Of a stretch of DNA of 64,000 bases, positions 9,774-18,454 are shown piece by piece. Position numbers and translations under genes: made by a program. Location of the stretch: contig NZ_BBJN01000030.1 in the NCBI RefSeq assembly GCF_000739555.1, positions 1 to 64,000 of the forward strand, given 5' to 3'. Numbering within the stretch: the first letter of the stretch is position 1; every line of letters begins with the position of its first letter. This DNA is from Halolamina rubra. Its GTDB lineage: Archaea; Halobacteriota; Halobacteria; Halobacteriales; Haloferacaceae. Under the pieces are notes generated by a model. It saw nothing but the letters and a program-made list of their open reading frames with translations, ran no database searches and had not been told where the DNA came from.

Positions 9774-10423
9774 GCCACAACGACGGCTGGGAGCCGGTCA
9801 CCCGGCTCGGCAAGAAAGTGCAGGAAGGAGAGATCTCCTCCATGGAGGAGGCGCTGGAGTCCGGGCTCCCGCTGAAGGAGCACGAGATCGTGGACCAGCT
9901 CCTCCCCGGCATGGAGGACGAGGTACTGGACATCAACATGGTCCAGCGCATGACCGACTCCGGTCGGCGGGTGAAGTTCCGCTGTGTCGTCGTCGTGGGC
10001 AACCGCGACGGCTACCTCGGCTACGCCGAGGGGCGCGACGACCAGGTCGGCGGCGCGATCCAGAAGGCCATCGAGGTGGCCAAGCTGAACGTGATCAGCG
10101 TCGACCGCGGCTCCGGCTCCTGGGAGGACCAGGCCGGCGGCGTGAACTCGCTGACCCGGAAGGCCGAGGGGAAGGCCGGCTCCGTCGAGGTCTCGGTCAT
10201 CCCGGCCCCGCAGGGGCTCGGGCTGGCCGGCGCCGAGACCGTCCGGAACATCCTCGAACTGGCCGGGATCCAGGACGCCTGGACCCAGTCCAACGGCAAC
10301 ACCCGGACGACGGTCAACCTCGCGAAGGCGACGTTCAACGCGCTCGAGAACGCCTCGCAGGCACGGACGCCCGACCGCGCGCGACGCGTCCAGCGCGAGG
10401 CCGAGGACGGGGTGAGCAACTGA
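9770..10423 (+). CDS. rps5: 30S ribosomal protein uS5
   Basis: A 217-residue uS5 that takes part in decoding fidelity. The double-stranded-RNA-binding N-terminal domain shows [20 protein letters not shown] and the C-terminal domain shows [20 protein letters not shown]. Length is normal for archaea, and the stop overlaps the rpl30 ATG by one base. Confidence 0.97.
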   Translation: MSHNDGWEPVTRLGKKVQEGEISSMEEALESGLPLKEHEIVDQLLPGMEDEVLDINMVQRMTDSGRRVKFRCVVVVGNRDGYLGYAEGRDDQVGGAIQKAIEVAKLNVISVDRGSGSWEDQAGGVNSLTRKAEGKAGSVEVSVIPAPQGLGLAGAETVRNILELAGIQDAWTQSNGNTRTTVNLAKATFNALENASQARTPDRARRVQREAEDGVSN

Positions 10424-10881
10424 TGCGGGCGATCGTCCAGCTGCGCGGCGAGGTCGACATGACCGCCGGCCAGCGCGACACGCTCGACATGCTCAACCTC
10501 GGCCGCGTCAACCACGCGGCGCTCGTCCCCGAGACCGACACGTACGACGGGATGGTGGCGAAAGTCAACGACTTCGTCGCCTTCGGCGAGCCCTCCGTGG
10601 AGACGCTGGCGCTCGTGCTCGAGACGCGTGCGGACGCGCTCGACGCCGACGCCGTCGTCGACGAGGAGTACCTCGCCGAGGAGACCGACTACGACAGCTT
10701 CGAGGCGCTGGCGGAGGCGCTGCTCGAGGAGGAGACGACGCTGCGAGAGCAGAACATCTCCCCGACGCTGCGGCTCCACCCGCCCCGCGGCGGTCACGAC
10801 GGCATCAAGCATCCGGACAGCATGGGCGGCGAACTGGGTCCCCACGAGGAGATCGACCCGCTTCTGGAGGCGATGCGATAA
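10423..10881 (+). CDS. rpl30: 50S ribosomal protein uL30
   Basis: A 152-residue archaeal uL30 starting [20 protein letters not shown], with the ATG overlapping the rps5 stop. The frame is open far upstream but that part is antiparallel shadow over rps5. The C-terminus RLHPPRGGHDGIKHP is the archaeal/eukaryotic L7/L30e-like end. One-base overlap with rpl15. Confidence 0.96.
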   Translation: MRAIVQLRGEVDMTAGQRDTLDMLNLGRVNHAALVPETDTYDGMVAKVNDFVAFGEPSVETLALVLETRADALDADAVVDEEYLAEETDYDSFEALAEALLEEETTLREQNISPTLRLHPPRGGHDGIKHPDSMGGELGPHEEIDPLLEAMR

Positions 10882-11378
10882 TGACGAGCAAGAAACGACG
10901 ACAGCGCGGTTCCCGCACGCACGGCGGCGGTAGCCACAAGAACCGGCGCGGCGCCGGGCACCGTGGCGGCCGCGGCAAGGCGGGCAGCCGCAAACACGAG
11001 ATGCACCACTACGGGCCCTGGGCGAAGCACGGCTTCACCCAGCCCGAGGAGGTACAGGACAGCGTCGCCGAGGTCCGCGTCCAGAAGATCGACGAGGACG
11101 CCGCGCTGCTGGCGGCGGAGGGCGTCGCCGAGAACGACGACGGCGTCTACACCATCGACGCGCGCGACGTCGCCGAGGACGGCTGGGAGGCCGACGTGGT
11201 GAAGGTGCTCGGCAACGGGCAGGTCCGCCAGGAGCTGCACGTCACCGCCGACGCCTTCAGCGACGCCGCGACCGAGCTCATCGAGGACGCCGGCGGCTCG
11301 ACCACCGTCTCCGAGCGCGCCCAGGAGCGCGCCGAGCGGGAGGCCGAGCAGGCCGCTGACGACGAGAGCGAGGACTAA
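10881..11378 (+). CDS. rpl15: 50S ribosomal protein uL15
   Basis: A 165-residue uL15. The glycine/arginine-rich N-terminal arm (RTHGGGSHKNRRGAGHRGG) threads into 23S rRNA and the C-terminal domain follows, ending in an acidic tail typical of haloarchaea. It immediately precedes secY with a two-base gap, the classic spc arrangement. Confidence 0.97.
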   Translation: MTSKKRRQRGSRTHGGGSHKNRRGAGHRGGRGKAGSRKHEMHHYGPWAKHGFTQPEEVQDSVAEVRVQKIDEDAALLAAEGVAENDDGVYTIDARDVAEDGWEADVVKVLGNGQVRQELHVTADAFSDAATELIEDAGGSTTVSERAQERAEREAEQAADDESED

Positions 11379-11380
11379 CC

Positions 11381-12871
11381 ATGAGCTGGAAGGAGACCGC
11401 CGAACCGGTGCTCACGCGGATGCCCACGGTCGCGCGGCCGGAGGGGCACGTGCCCTTCAAGCGGAAGCTGCTGTGGACCGCCGGCATCCTCGTGATGTAC
11501 TTCTTCCTGACGAACGTCACGCTGTACGGGCTCCAGACCACCACCCAGGGCGGCGACTTCTACGGGCAGTTCCGCTCGATCCTCGCCGGCGCGTCCGGCT
11601 CGATCCTGCAGCTCGGGATCGGGCCGATCGTGACGGCGTCGATCGTGCTGCAGCTGCTCGGCGGCGCCGACCTGCTCGGGCTCGACACCGAGAACGACCC
11701 GCGCGATCAGGTGCTCTACCAGGGGCTCCAGAAGCTGCTGGTCGTCGTGATGGTCGTCCTGACCGGCGCGCCGATGGTGTTCGCGAGCCCGCTGCTCAAC
11801 GCGGACCCGCAGGTGGTCCAGCAGCTCGGGATCGGCACCCGCGGCGTGGAGGGGATCATCTTCGCCCAGATCGCCGTCGGCGGGATCCTGCTCCTGTTCA
11901 TGGACGAGATCGTGAGCAAGTGGGGCGTCGGCTCCGGGGTCGGGCTGTTCATCATCGCCGGCGTGAGCCAGCGACTGGTGGGCGGGCTGTTCTCCTGGAG
12001 CGGGCTCACCCCCACGTCCTCGGACGGCTTCGTCGCCGTCTGGATCGGGATCCTCACCGGGAGCGCCGAGCTCCCGGGCTCGCCGCTCACCAGCGACGGG
12101 CTGAGCGCGATCTTCCTCGGCCAGGGGATGATCCTCGCGATGATCACGACGGTGCTGATCTTCGTCGTGGTCGTGTACGCCGAGAGCGTTCGCGTGGAGA
12201 TCCCCCTCTCGCACGCCCGCGTGAAGGGCGCCCGCGGGAAGTTCCCCGTGAAGCTCATCTACGCCAGCGTCCTGCCGATGATCCTCGTCCGCGCGCTGCA
12301 GGCGAACCTGCAGTTCCTCGGACAGATCCTCCACAGCCAGTGGAACGGGATGCCGACGTGGCTGGGCGACTACGGCGAGCAGGGGCAGGTGACCGAGGGG
12401 CTGTTCTGGTACCTCAAACCGATCCAGAGCCCCGAGGAGTGGATGTGGTTCGTGGGCGCGACCGTCACCGCCGACTGGTGGCAGGTGCTGCTCCGGATCG
12501 GCGTCGACCTGACGTTCATGATCGTCGGCGGCGCGATCTTCGCGATCTTCTGGGTGGAGACCACCGGGATGGGCCCGGAGGCGACCGCCCAGCAGATCCA
12601 GAACTCCGGGATGCAGATCCCCGGATTCCGGCGTAACCCGCAGGTGATCGAGAAGGTGATGGAGCGGTACATCCCGCAGGTCACCGTCATCGGCGGCGCC
12701 CTCGTCGGGCTGCTGGCGGTGATGGCGAACATGCTCGGCACCATCGGCCAGGTCTCCGGAACCGGGCTGCTGCTGACGGTCTCCATCACGTACAAGCTGT
12801 ACGAGGAGATCGCCGAGGAGCAGCTGATGGAGATGCACCCGATGATGCGCCAGATGTTCGGCGGGGAGTAA
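11381..12871 (+). CDS. secY: Preprotein translocase subunit SecY
   Basis: This 496-residue pore subunit of the Sec translocon carries about ten hydrophobic segments. The start MSWKETAEPVLTRMPTVARPEGHVPFKRKLLWT is the archaeal amphipathic lead-in to TM1. A plug-like segment follows TM1, and the cytosolic loop contains HARVKGARGKFPVK, likely a ribosome contact. It is the last gene of the superoperon; a T-rich stretch (CTTTCTTC, 12889-12896) after the stop may help termination. Confidence 0.97.
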   Translation: MSWKETAEPVLTRMPTVARPEGHVPFKRKLLWTAGILVMYFFLTNVTLYGLQTTTQGGDFYGQFRSILAGASGSILQLGIGPIVTASIVLQLLGGADLLGLDTENDPRDQVLYQGLQKLLVVVMVVLTGAPMVFASPLLNADPQVVQQLGIGTRGVEGIIFAQIAVGGILLLFMDEIVSKWGVGSGVGLFIIAGVSQRLVGGLFSWSGLTPTSSDGFVAVWIGILTGSAELPGSPLTSDGLSAIFLGQGMILAMITTVLIFVVVVYAESVRVEIPLSHARVKGARGKFPVKLIYASVLPMILVRALQANLQFLGQILHSQWNGMPTWLGDYGEQGQVTEGLFWYLKPIQSPEEWMWFVGATVTADWWQVLLRIGVDLTFMIVGGAIFAIFWVETTGMGPEATAQQIQNSGMQIPGFRRNPQVIEKVMERYIPQVTVIGGALVGLLAVMANMLGTIGQVSGTGLLLTVSITYKLYEEIAEEQLMEMHPMMRQMFGGE

Positions 12872-12937
12872 CGCCTCGCCGCGGCGCAGCTTTCTTCGTG
12901 CAGGTAGATTCAACACGGCCGACCGCCACCACCGTGT

Positions 12938-13627
12938 ATGCGCGTCTTCGCCTCGCCGGCCGACCGCAGGCGGGCGCTGCTCGCCCTGCTCGCCGTCGTC
13001 GTCGGGTTCGCCGGCCTCTACGTCGCCGTGCGGCAGTACCTCCCGTTTCTCACCGACGCCCGTGCGCTCCGTGCGTGGGTCGCCGAGTTCGGCCCGCTGG
13101 CACCGATCGCGTTCGTGATCGTCCAAGCCGTGCAGGTGGTGGTCGCGCCGATCCCCGGCCAGGCGATCGCGCTGATGGGCGGCTACCTGTTCGGCCCCGT
13201 CGCGGGCACGGTGTACAGCCTGCTCGGCGTCCTGATCGGGAGCGCCGTCGCGTTCCTGCTCGCGAAGCGGTTCGGCCGCCCGTTCGTCGAGCGCGTGCTC
13301 CACGAGGATGTCGTCGCCAGCTTCGACGGGTTCGTCGAGCGCGTCGGCGTCCCGGGGCTGTTCCTGTTCGTCGTCGTCCCCGGGCTCCCAGACGACGTGA
13401 TCTGCTTCCTCAGCGGGCTCACCACGTGGCGGCTCCGGACGTTCCTCCCGGTGATGGCGGTCGGCCGGCTGCCGTCGTACGCGATCACCGTCTACGCGGG
13501 CGACGAGCTCGCCAACGGGCGGGCCGGGCTGGCGCTGACGTTGCTGGCCGTCGTCGCCGTCCTCTCGGTCGCGGGCTACTACAACCAGGAGCGCATCCGC
13601 GCGTTCGTGGAGTCCATCGGCGACTGA
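12938..13627 (+). CDS. TVP38/TMEM64 (VTT/DedA-like) membrane protein
   Basis: This 229-residue integral membrane protein has five to six hydrophobic segments. The VTT-domain signature PGQAIALMGGYLFGPVAG lies near residues 74-91, and GLPDDVICFLSGLT lies in the second half. The family is related to DedA and TMEM41B proteins implicated in lipid scrambling; the substrate here is unknown. Its stop codon lies in the first unit of a 20-bp tandem array, so array growth could not change the protein. It is 66 bases beyond secY and probably transcribed separately. Confidence 0.85.
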   Translation: MRVFASPADRRRALLALLAVVVGFAGLYVAVRQYLPFLTDARALRAWVAEFGPLAPIAFVIVQAVQVVVAPIPGQAIALMGGYLFGPVAGTVYSLLGVLIGSAVAFLLAKRFGRPFVERVLHEDVVASFDGFVERVGVPGLFLFVVVPGLPDDVICFLSGLTTWRLRTFLPVMAVGRLPSYAITVYAGDELANGRAGLALTLLAVVAVLSVAGYYNQERIRAFVESIGD

Positions 13628-13715
13628 TCGGTGCCATCGGCGACTGATCGGTGCCATCGGCGACTGATCGGTGCCATCGGCGACTGATCGGTGCCATCGG
13701 CGACTGATCGGTGCC
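13614..13715 (+). repeat. Perfect 20-bp tandem repeat array (about 5 copies)
   Basis: The unit CGACTGATCGGTGCCATCGG occurs at 13621, 13641, 13661 and 13681, with a partial unit from 13701 to 13715 and seven bases of the preceding unit at 13614-13620. Copies are identical. The array starts within the last codons of the TVP38 gene and extends into the intergenic region. There are no unique spacers, so it is not CRISPR. Confidence 0.95.
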
Positions 13716-13816
13716 GAGAGCGGGCAACGTGTGGACGGGTTGAAGCTACGACACCACCCACGAGCGACTGTCGAACGGACGACGTACGGGCCTTGGTACT
13801 CCGACTCAGAGTAAGG

Positions 13817-13822
13817 TTATAA
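13817..13822 (+). promoter_or_regulatory. TATA box of the UPF0058 gene
   Basis: TTATAA in the context AAGGTTATAACC lies 26 bases before the ATG at 13849, the spacing expected for a leaderless haloarchaeal transcript. Confidence 0.7.
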
Positions 13823-13848
13823 CCCTCCGGCCGATACAACCGGTGTCC

Positions 13849-14091
13849 ATGAAGAAGCAGGAGCTCATCCACCTGCACGGTCTTCTCGCCGAACTTCAGA
13901 GTCAGTTCGACGCCGCGGGCGAGACCGTCTCCGAGGAGTACCGAGAGCTTGGTGTGCAGCCGACCTCGATCCACCGCTCGAAAACCGACCACAAGGCGGC
14001 CGTGTTCGCGCTGATCCACGGCGTCACCGACGAGCTCGAGAGCGACGAGGAGCCGGCGGAGACCGAGGCGGTCACCGCCACCGCGGACTGA
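13849..14091 (+). CDS. UPF0058 family protein
   Basis: An 80-residue protein starting MKKQELIHLHGLLAEL, the diagnostic beginning of UPF0058 (PF01893), a small archaeal family of unknown function. The GTG two codons earlier (13843) is an unlikely start given the TATA spacing. The middle, GVQPTSIHRSKTDHKAAVFAL, is conserved, and the last 20 residues are an acidic tail. It stands alone between two repeat arrays. Confidence 0.88.
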   Translation: MKKQELIHLHGLLAELQSQFDAAGETVSEEYRELGVQPTSIHRSKTDHKAAVFALIHGVTDELESDEEPAETEAVTATAD

Positions 14092-14195
14092 GTCCCCGAC
14101 CGCACCGCTTACTCCCGACAGCCAGCCCGGCAGTCACGACGCCGTCGATTCCGGGACTCGTTGGGGGTTCGATTCACGACGATTCGTACTGAAGC

Positions 14196-14202
14196 GTTTA
14201 TC
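14196..14202 (+). promoter_or_regulatory. Likely TATA box of the 61-residue gene
   Basis: GTTTATC about 27 bases before the hairpin described next. A transcript starting near 14225 would carry a short structured 5' leader, unlike the leaderless genes around it. Confidence 0.5.
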
Positions 14203-14228
14203 CGTCTACCGCGACAACCCACAGACGA

Positions 14229-14257
14229 GGCGCGCGTGACACCGCGCGCCGGGGAGG
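14229..14257 (+). promoter_or_regulatory. 5' leader hairpin plus Shine-Dalgarno site
   Basis: A perfect 8-bp stem (GGCGCGCG at 14229-14236 and CGCGCGCC at 14243-14250, loop TGACAC) is followed directly by GGGGAGG (14251-14257), a strong Shine-Dalgarno match about five bases before the ATG at 14263. The hairpin abuts the ribosome binding site, so it could modulate initiation or protect the 5' end. Confidence 0.55.
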
Positions 14258-14262
14258 CAACC

Positions 14263-14448
14263 ATGAGTGTACGACAGACGCCGTCGGGTGAGCTGCTGGG
14301 ATCGTACCCCGACTTCGGGTTGAGCTGTCGGTACGACGACGACGAGGACCCCTCGGAGGTCACGCTGTTCCCGGGCGAGGAGCTGTCGACCACCGAGTGG
14401 GTCACTGCCGACCTCGACAGCGCGGTGTCGCTCGACGAGATCCGCTAG
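14263..14448 (+). CDS. Small haloarchaeal protein of unknown function (61 aa)
   Basis: The ATG at 14263 follows a good Shine-Dalgarno site and gives MSVRQTPSGELLGSYPDF. The pattern of two short strands with charged loops, ending TTEWVTADLDSAVSLDEIR, resembles the small haloarchaeal family I know as DUF7511, but I cannot confirm that. Upstream in-frame starts would read through the leader hairpin and are rejected. No membrane segment or cysteine pair beyond a single Cys. Confidence 0.7.
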   Translation: MSVRQTPSGELLGSYPDFGLSCRYDDDEDPSEVTLFPGEELSTTEWVTADLDSAVSLDEIR

Positions 14449-14511
14449 TTGGCCCGGCCGGCTTCCGACCCGGGTCGCCGTTCTCCGTTCTCCGCTTCGC
14501 CAGCCGGTCGG

Positions 14512-14570
14512 TCGCCGATTAGGCCCCGGTATCGTCGCCGATAGGGCCCGGTATCGTCGCCGATGGGCTC
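14512..14570 (+). repeat. Degenerate 22-23 bp direct repeats upstream of usp
   Basis: Three units begin TCGCCGAT at 14512, 14535 and 14557. The first two continue (T/A)(A/G)GGCCC(C)GGTATCG and the third diverges after CGATGGGCTCCG. They end about 45 bases before the usp start, just upstream of its TATA box, so they could be binding sites for a regulator. Confidence 0.75.
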
Positions 14571-14586
14571 CGCCGCAGAGGATAGC

Positions 14587-14593
14587 GTTAAAC
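14587..14593 (+). promoter_or_regulatory. TATA box of usp
   Basis: GTTAAAC lies 24-30 bases before the ATG at 14617, consistent with a leaderless start. Confidence 0.6.
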
Positions 14594-14616
14594 GGGACGC
14601 GCCGGAACCACCTCCC

Positions 14617-15041
14617 ATGACCGACGACTCGTCAGCTTCGCTTCTGTCACACCTGCTCGTCCCAGTCGCGACCGAGAAGGACGCCCGCGAGACCGCCGTC
14701 GCGCTGGCGCCGTACGACCCCGAGCGCGTTACCGTCGTCCACGTCGTCGAGAAGGGCGGCGGCGTCCCGGACAAGACGCCGGTCGAACAGTCCGAGTCGA
14801 TCGCCGCGGCGGCGTTCGAGGCGTTCCGGGAGCGCTTCCCCGACGCCGAGACCGAGACCGTCTACCGCCGGAACGTCGTCGAGGGGATCGTCGACGTCGC
14901 CGCCGAGATCGGCGCGAGCGCGATCGCGTTCCAGCCCCGCAAGGCGGCCGCCTCGAGCAGTTCATCGCGGGCGATCGAACGCTCCGGCTGGTGACCGACG
15001 CCGACCGGCCGGTGATCACCCTGCCGGGCCGAACCGAATGA
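14617..15041 (+). pseudogene. Universal stress protein (UspA fold), single-base frameshift
   Basis: The N-terminal frame ([25 protein letters not shown]...) is a UspA-type nucleotide-binding fold up to [11 protein letters not shown] near residue 109. It then shifts; the other frame carries the C-terminus [16 protein letters not shown]...PVITLPGRTE, ending at TGA 15039-15041. One extra G in the GG at 14943-14944 gives a normal 141-residue Usp. It overlaps the permease gene by ATGA, so the two form an operon. Same defect type as eS4, so probably a sequence error. Confidence 0.85.
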
Positions 15042-17274
15042 GCGGCGACGAGGAGCTCGCCAAGGACCTCGGGCCGCTGGCCGCGCTGACGATCGGCGTC
15101 GGCACGATGATCGGCGCCGGCATCTTCGTCCTCCCGGGCGAGGCGATCACGCGTGCGGGCTCGTTCGCCATCCTCTCGTTCGTCCTCGGCGGCGGGATCG
15201 CGCTCCTGACGGCGCTGTCGGCCAGCGAGCTCGGGACGGCGATGCCCCGCTCCGGCGGCGCGTACTTCTACGTCAACGAGGCGCTGGGGCCGCTGTTCGG
15301 CTCGATCGCGGGCTGGGCCAACTGGCTCGGGCTCGCGTTCGCCAGCGCGTTCTACATGGTCGGCTTCGGCGAGTACGTCGTCGACATCGCCGGCCTCCCC
15401 GACGCGTTCGTCGTCGCCAGCGTCACCGTGCCCTGGATCAAGTTCATCGGCTTCCTCGCGGCGGCGCTGTTCGTCCTCGTCAACTACATCGGCGCCAAGG
15501 AGACCGGGCGGCTCCAGAACGTCATCGTGATCGTGCTGGTGCTGATCCTCAGCGTGTTCACGGTGTACGGCGCCACCCGCGCCCAGCCGGCGAACATCCC
15601 CGGCGCGCAGGGGCTGACGCCGATGCTCGAGACGACCGGGCTGATCTTCGTCTCCTACCTCGGCTTCGTCCAGATCACGAGCGTCGCCGAGGAGATCAAG
15701 GAGCCCGGGAAGAACCTCCCCCGCGCGGTGATCGGCTCCGTGGTGATCGTGACGGCGATCTACGCGCTCGTGCTGGTCGTGATGAGCGCGGCGGTCGAGC
15801 GGGGTACGTCGCCGAGGTGTCGGCGGCCGGCGACATCGCGGTCGTCGAGGTGGCCCGCCTGCTGATGGGGCCGCTCGGCGCGGGCGCGATGCTGGTCGGC
15901 GGGCTGCTCGCGACGGCGTCGAGCGCGAACGCGTCGATCCTCGCGTCCTCCCGGATCAACTTCGCGATGGGCCGGGACCGGATCGTCACGCCCCAGCTCA
16001 ACGAGATCCATCAGCGCTTCGGGACGCCGTACCGCTCGATCGCGCTGACGGGGGCGTTCATCCTGCTGTTCATCGTCGCCGCGCCGATCAACACGCTGGC
16101 GTCGATCGGGAGCTTCCTCCACCTGGTGATCTACGGGCTGCTCAACATCGCGCTGGTCGTCATGCGCGAGGCCGAGCCCAGCGAGTACGAGCCCTCCTTC
16201 GAGGTGCCGCTGTACCCGATCACCCCCATCGTCGGCGGCGTGCTCTCCTTCGCGCTGATCTACTACATCGAGTCGACGCCGAGCCTCGTCGGCGCGACGA
16301 TCGTGATCTTCGCCGCGGTGTGGTATCTCGGCTACGCCCGCAGCAGGACCGAGAAGCAAGGATTGTTGAGCGAGTACATCCTCTCCCGACAGGAGGAGAT
16401 GCCCGACGCCGCCGTCGACGCCGCCGAGAGCGTCCAGCCCACGGGCGACAACCAGTTCCGCGTGATGGTGCCGCTGGCCAACCCGGCCCACGAGACCGAG
16501 CTCATCACGCTCGCCAGCGCCATCGCCAAGCAGCGCGACGGCGTCGTCGACGCGGTCCACGTCATCACCGTCCCCGACCAGACCTCGCTGAGCTACGCGG
16601 CCGACCACGTGAGCCGGATCGAGGAGGACCACCGCTCCGTGCTCGACGACGCGGAGGCCGACGCGGAGACGTTCGGCGTCGACGTGGAGACCCACACCAT
16701 CATCTCCCACCGCGGGATCGAGGAGGTGTTCGACGCCGCCGCCGACCACGAGGCCGACCTCGTCGTCATGGGCTGGGGGCCCGACAGCGGGAGCCGCGTC
16801 GAGGGCGCGGTCGACGAGCTCACGAGCGACCTGCCCTGTGACTTCCTGATGCTGAAGGACCGCGGGTTCGACCCCGAGCGCGTGCTGATCCCGACCGCGG
16901 GCGGCCCGGACTCCGCGCTCTCCGTCGAGATCGGGGAGCTGCTCCAGCGGGAGTTCGGCTCCGAGCTCACCCTGCTGCACGTCGCCGACGACGAGCAGGA
17001 CGGTCGGGAGTTCCTGGAGGGCTGGGCCGACGCTCAGGGCGTCGACGCCGAACTGCGCGTCGAGACCGGCGACGCCGAGACCGCGATCGAGGCCGCGGCC
17101 GAGGACGCCACGCTGGTGATCATGGGCGCCAGCCAGCGGGGCGTGCTCTCGCGGGTGCTCACCGGCTCGCTGGTCCCAGACGTGGTGGCCGACGTGGACT
17201 GCTCGGTGATGCTGGCCGAGCGCAAGCGCGACCGCGGGGTGCTCGAACGGCTCCGCGGGCTGCTGAAACGGTAG
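15038..17274 (+). pseudogene. APC-family amino acid permease with C-terminal Usp domains, single-base frameshift
   Basis: An APC-superfamily transporter with about 12 hydrophobic segments; the start GPLAALTIGVGTMIGAGIFVLPG is the TM1 signature. Residues ~460-745 form two Usp-like domains (FRVMVPLANPAHETELI... and RVLIPTAGGPDSALS... with GASQRGVLSRVLTGS). The frame breaks at 15801-15804: GGGG must be GGGGG to read VERGYVAEVSAAGDIAVVEVA. Restored length is 745 residues. Known fusions of this kind are thought to couple uptake to nucleotide sensing. Substrate unknown, probably amino acids. Coupled to the preceding usp. Confidence 0.88.
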
Positions 17275-18150
17275 TCAGTCCGCGGGCTCGACCGCCGTCT
17301 CGACCACGTCGACGTTCTCGTCGATCACGACCCGGAGCAGGTCGTCGTCGATCCGGCAGGTCACCTCGACGCGCCAGGGGTCACGCGAGCGCACGCTGTC
17401 GTCGGCGTACTGGTAGATCGACCACGGGTGGCGATCGAAGATCGCGATGTCGTGGTCGTGGAAGAAGCTGACCACCGCCGGTTCGATGTTCATCGCGAAC
17501 GGGACGCCGCAGTGCATCGACCAGCTACACCGGTCACAGACGAACTGGGCGACCGAGGAGTAGATGCGCTCGTTGAACTCCTCGAGCTCCCCGCCCTGCT
17601 CGGTGAGCCGGCCCGACACCTCGCCCGCACAGTACGGGCAGACCCCCTGCCGCATCGCCGTCTGGTCGCGCAGGATGAACGCGCCGCCGGCGGCCAGCAG
17701 CGACTCGGGGCGGTCGCGGTCGAAGCTCGCGGGCGGGATGGGGTACCTGATGACGAGGTTGTCACAGTCGCTACAGCCCAGGTGGAAGTGGCTGTCCTCG
17801 TACCACGCCGCCGCGTCGGCGCCGCAGTACGGACACGTCTCCCCCTCGACGTGGACGGGGTCGACGCCGCCGTCGTCGGTGTAGGCGCCGGAGACGATCG
17901 CCCGGTAGATGTTGTTCCCCGGCGGCTTTAGCTCGTACCCGTCCTCGTCCTTGTCGACGAGCCGACCGACGAGCCGCGTGAGGTGGTAGTTGAACCGACC
18001 GTTGTCCTCGACGCCGACGCGGCGCTGCAGCTCCGTGAACGCGAGCGGGCTCTCGCCGGCCGCCGCCGCCTCGCCGAGCGTCCGGAGCACGTCGAGCCGA
18101 ACCTCGTTGGACAGCAGGTCGAACGCCTCGATCGACCCATCGCCGCTCAT
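17275..18150 (-). CDS. Winged-helix regulator with two zinc ribbons (ArsR-like, DUF7347/DUF7351 type)
   Basis: A 291-residue predicted transcription regulator. Residues 8-75 form an ArsR-like winged helix (FDLLSNEVRLDVLRTLGEA, NYHLTRLVGRLV). The C-terminal half has eight cysteines in two ribbon sets: C106/C109/C126/C129 and C171/C174/C205/C208. This matches a large haloarchaeal regulator family. It ends directly against the permease stop (convergent). Its target is unknown; the palindromes upstream at 18210-18291 are candidates. Confidence 0.82.
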   Translation of the reverse strand: MSGDGSIEAFDLLSNEVRLDVLRTLGEAAAAGESPLAFTELQRRVGVEDNGRFNYHLTRLVGRLVDKDEDGYELKPPGNNIYRAIVSGAYTDDGGVDPVHVEGETCPYCGADAAAWYEDSHFHLGCSDCDNLVIRYPIPPASFDRDRPESLLAAGGAFILRDQTAMRQGVCPYCAGEVSGRLTEQGGELEEFNERIYSSVAQFVCDRCSWSMHCGVPFAMNIEPAVVSFFHDHDIAIFDRHPWSIYQYADDSVRSRDPWRVEVTCRIDDDLLRVVIDENVDVVETAVEPAD

Positions 18151-18176
18151 GTCCCCGGAACACCACGCCGCAACGG

Positions 18177-18182
18177 TTTATA
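18177..18182 (-). promoter_or_regulatory. TATA box of the zinc-ribbon regulator
   Basis: On the minus strand this reads TATAAA, about 27 bases before the ATG at 18150, giving a leaderless start. Confidence 0.7.
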
Positions 18183-18424
18183 GCTTCTGTCGACGGTGGA
18201 GTTTCCGCGGGTGAACTGTTAGCACGAATACGCGACGACCCCGCTCCACGGTGGCGGTTATCTCGGTCGAGATAGTGAAACGCAGTTCACCGAGCGCTTT
18301 TGGTAGTTGCGTGTGTATGACGATCTACGTGCGAGAGGGCGATCGACTGCCTCTGACATAACTCACCCTCCGCACGACGTGGGCCCCTCGCCCCCTTCCG
18401 GTGAGGGGCCGACAGCCACGGAAC

Positions 18425-18430
18425 GTTTTA
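18425..18430 (+). promoter_or_regulatory. TATA-like box of the alpha/beta hydrolase gene
   Basis: GTTTTA lies 25 bases before the ATG at 18455. The spacing supports that ATG as the real start and not the GTG at 18499. Confidence 0.55.
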
Positions 18431-18454
18431 CCGCCCGCCAGTGCAACGACGACC

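Larger units (their letters stand above)
18151..18454. promoter_or_regulatory. 304-bp intergenic region with clustered palindromes
   Basis: Besides promoters at each end it holds TATCTCG-GT-CGAGATA (18259-18274), GTGAA-N6-TTCAC (18275-18290) directly beside it, and GGTGAACTG at 18210-18218, which is repeated inverted as CAGTTCACC at 18283-18291. A stem GGCCCCTC/GAGGGGCC (18382-18389, 18403-18410) follows. A 14-codon reading frame (ATG 18317 to TAA 18361, MTIYVREGDRLPLT) sits between; I cannot tell whether it is translated. The palindromes look like operator sites, possibly for the divergent regulator. Confidence 0.5.

Noticed and set aside
9580-10422. Long fused frame extending rpl30 upstream over rpl18 and rps5
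   Set aside because: The overlapped genes are certain; the uL30 family start is at 10423.
11375-13657. 760-codon minus-strand frame opposite secY and the TVP38 gene
   Set aside because: Shadow of two clear plus-strand genes; the translation is His/Asp/Arg-rich with no recognisable domain.
13614-13715. Possible CRISPR array
   Set aside because: The 20-bp units abut with no unique spacers and no cas genes are present.
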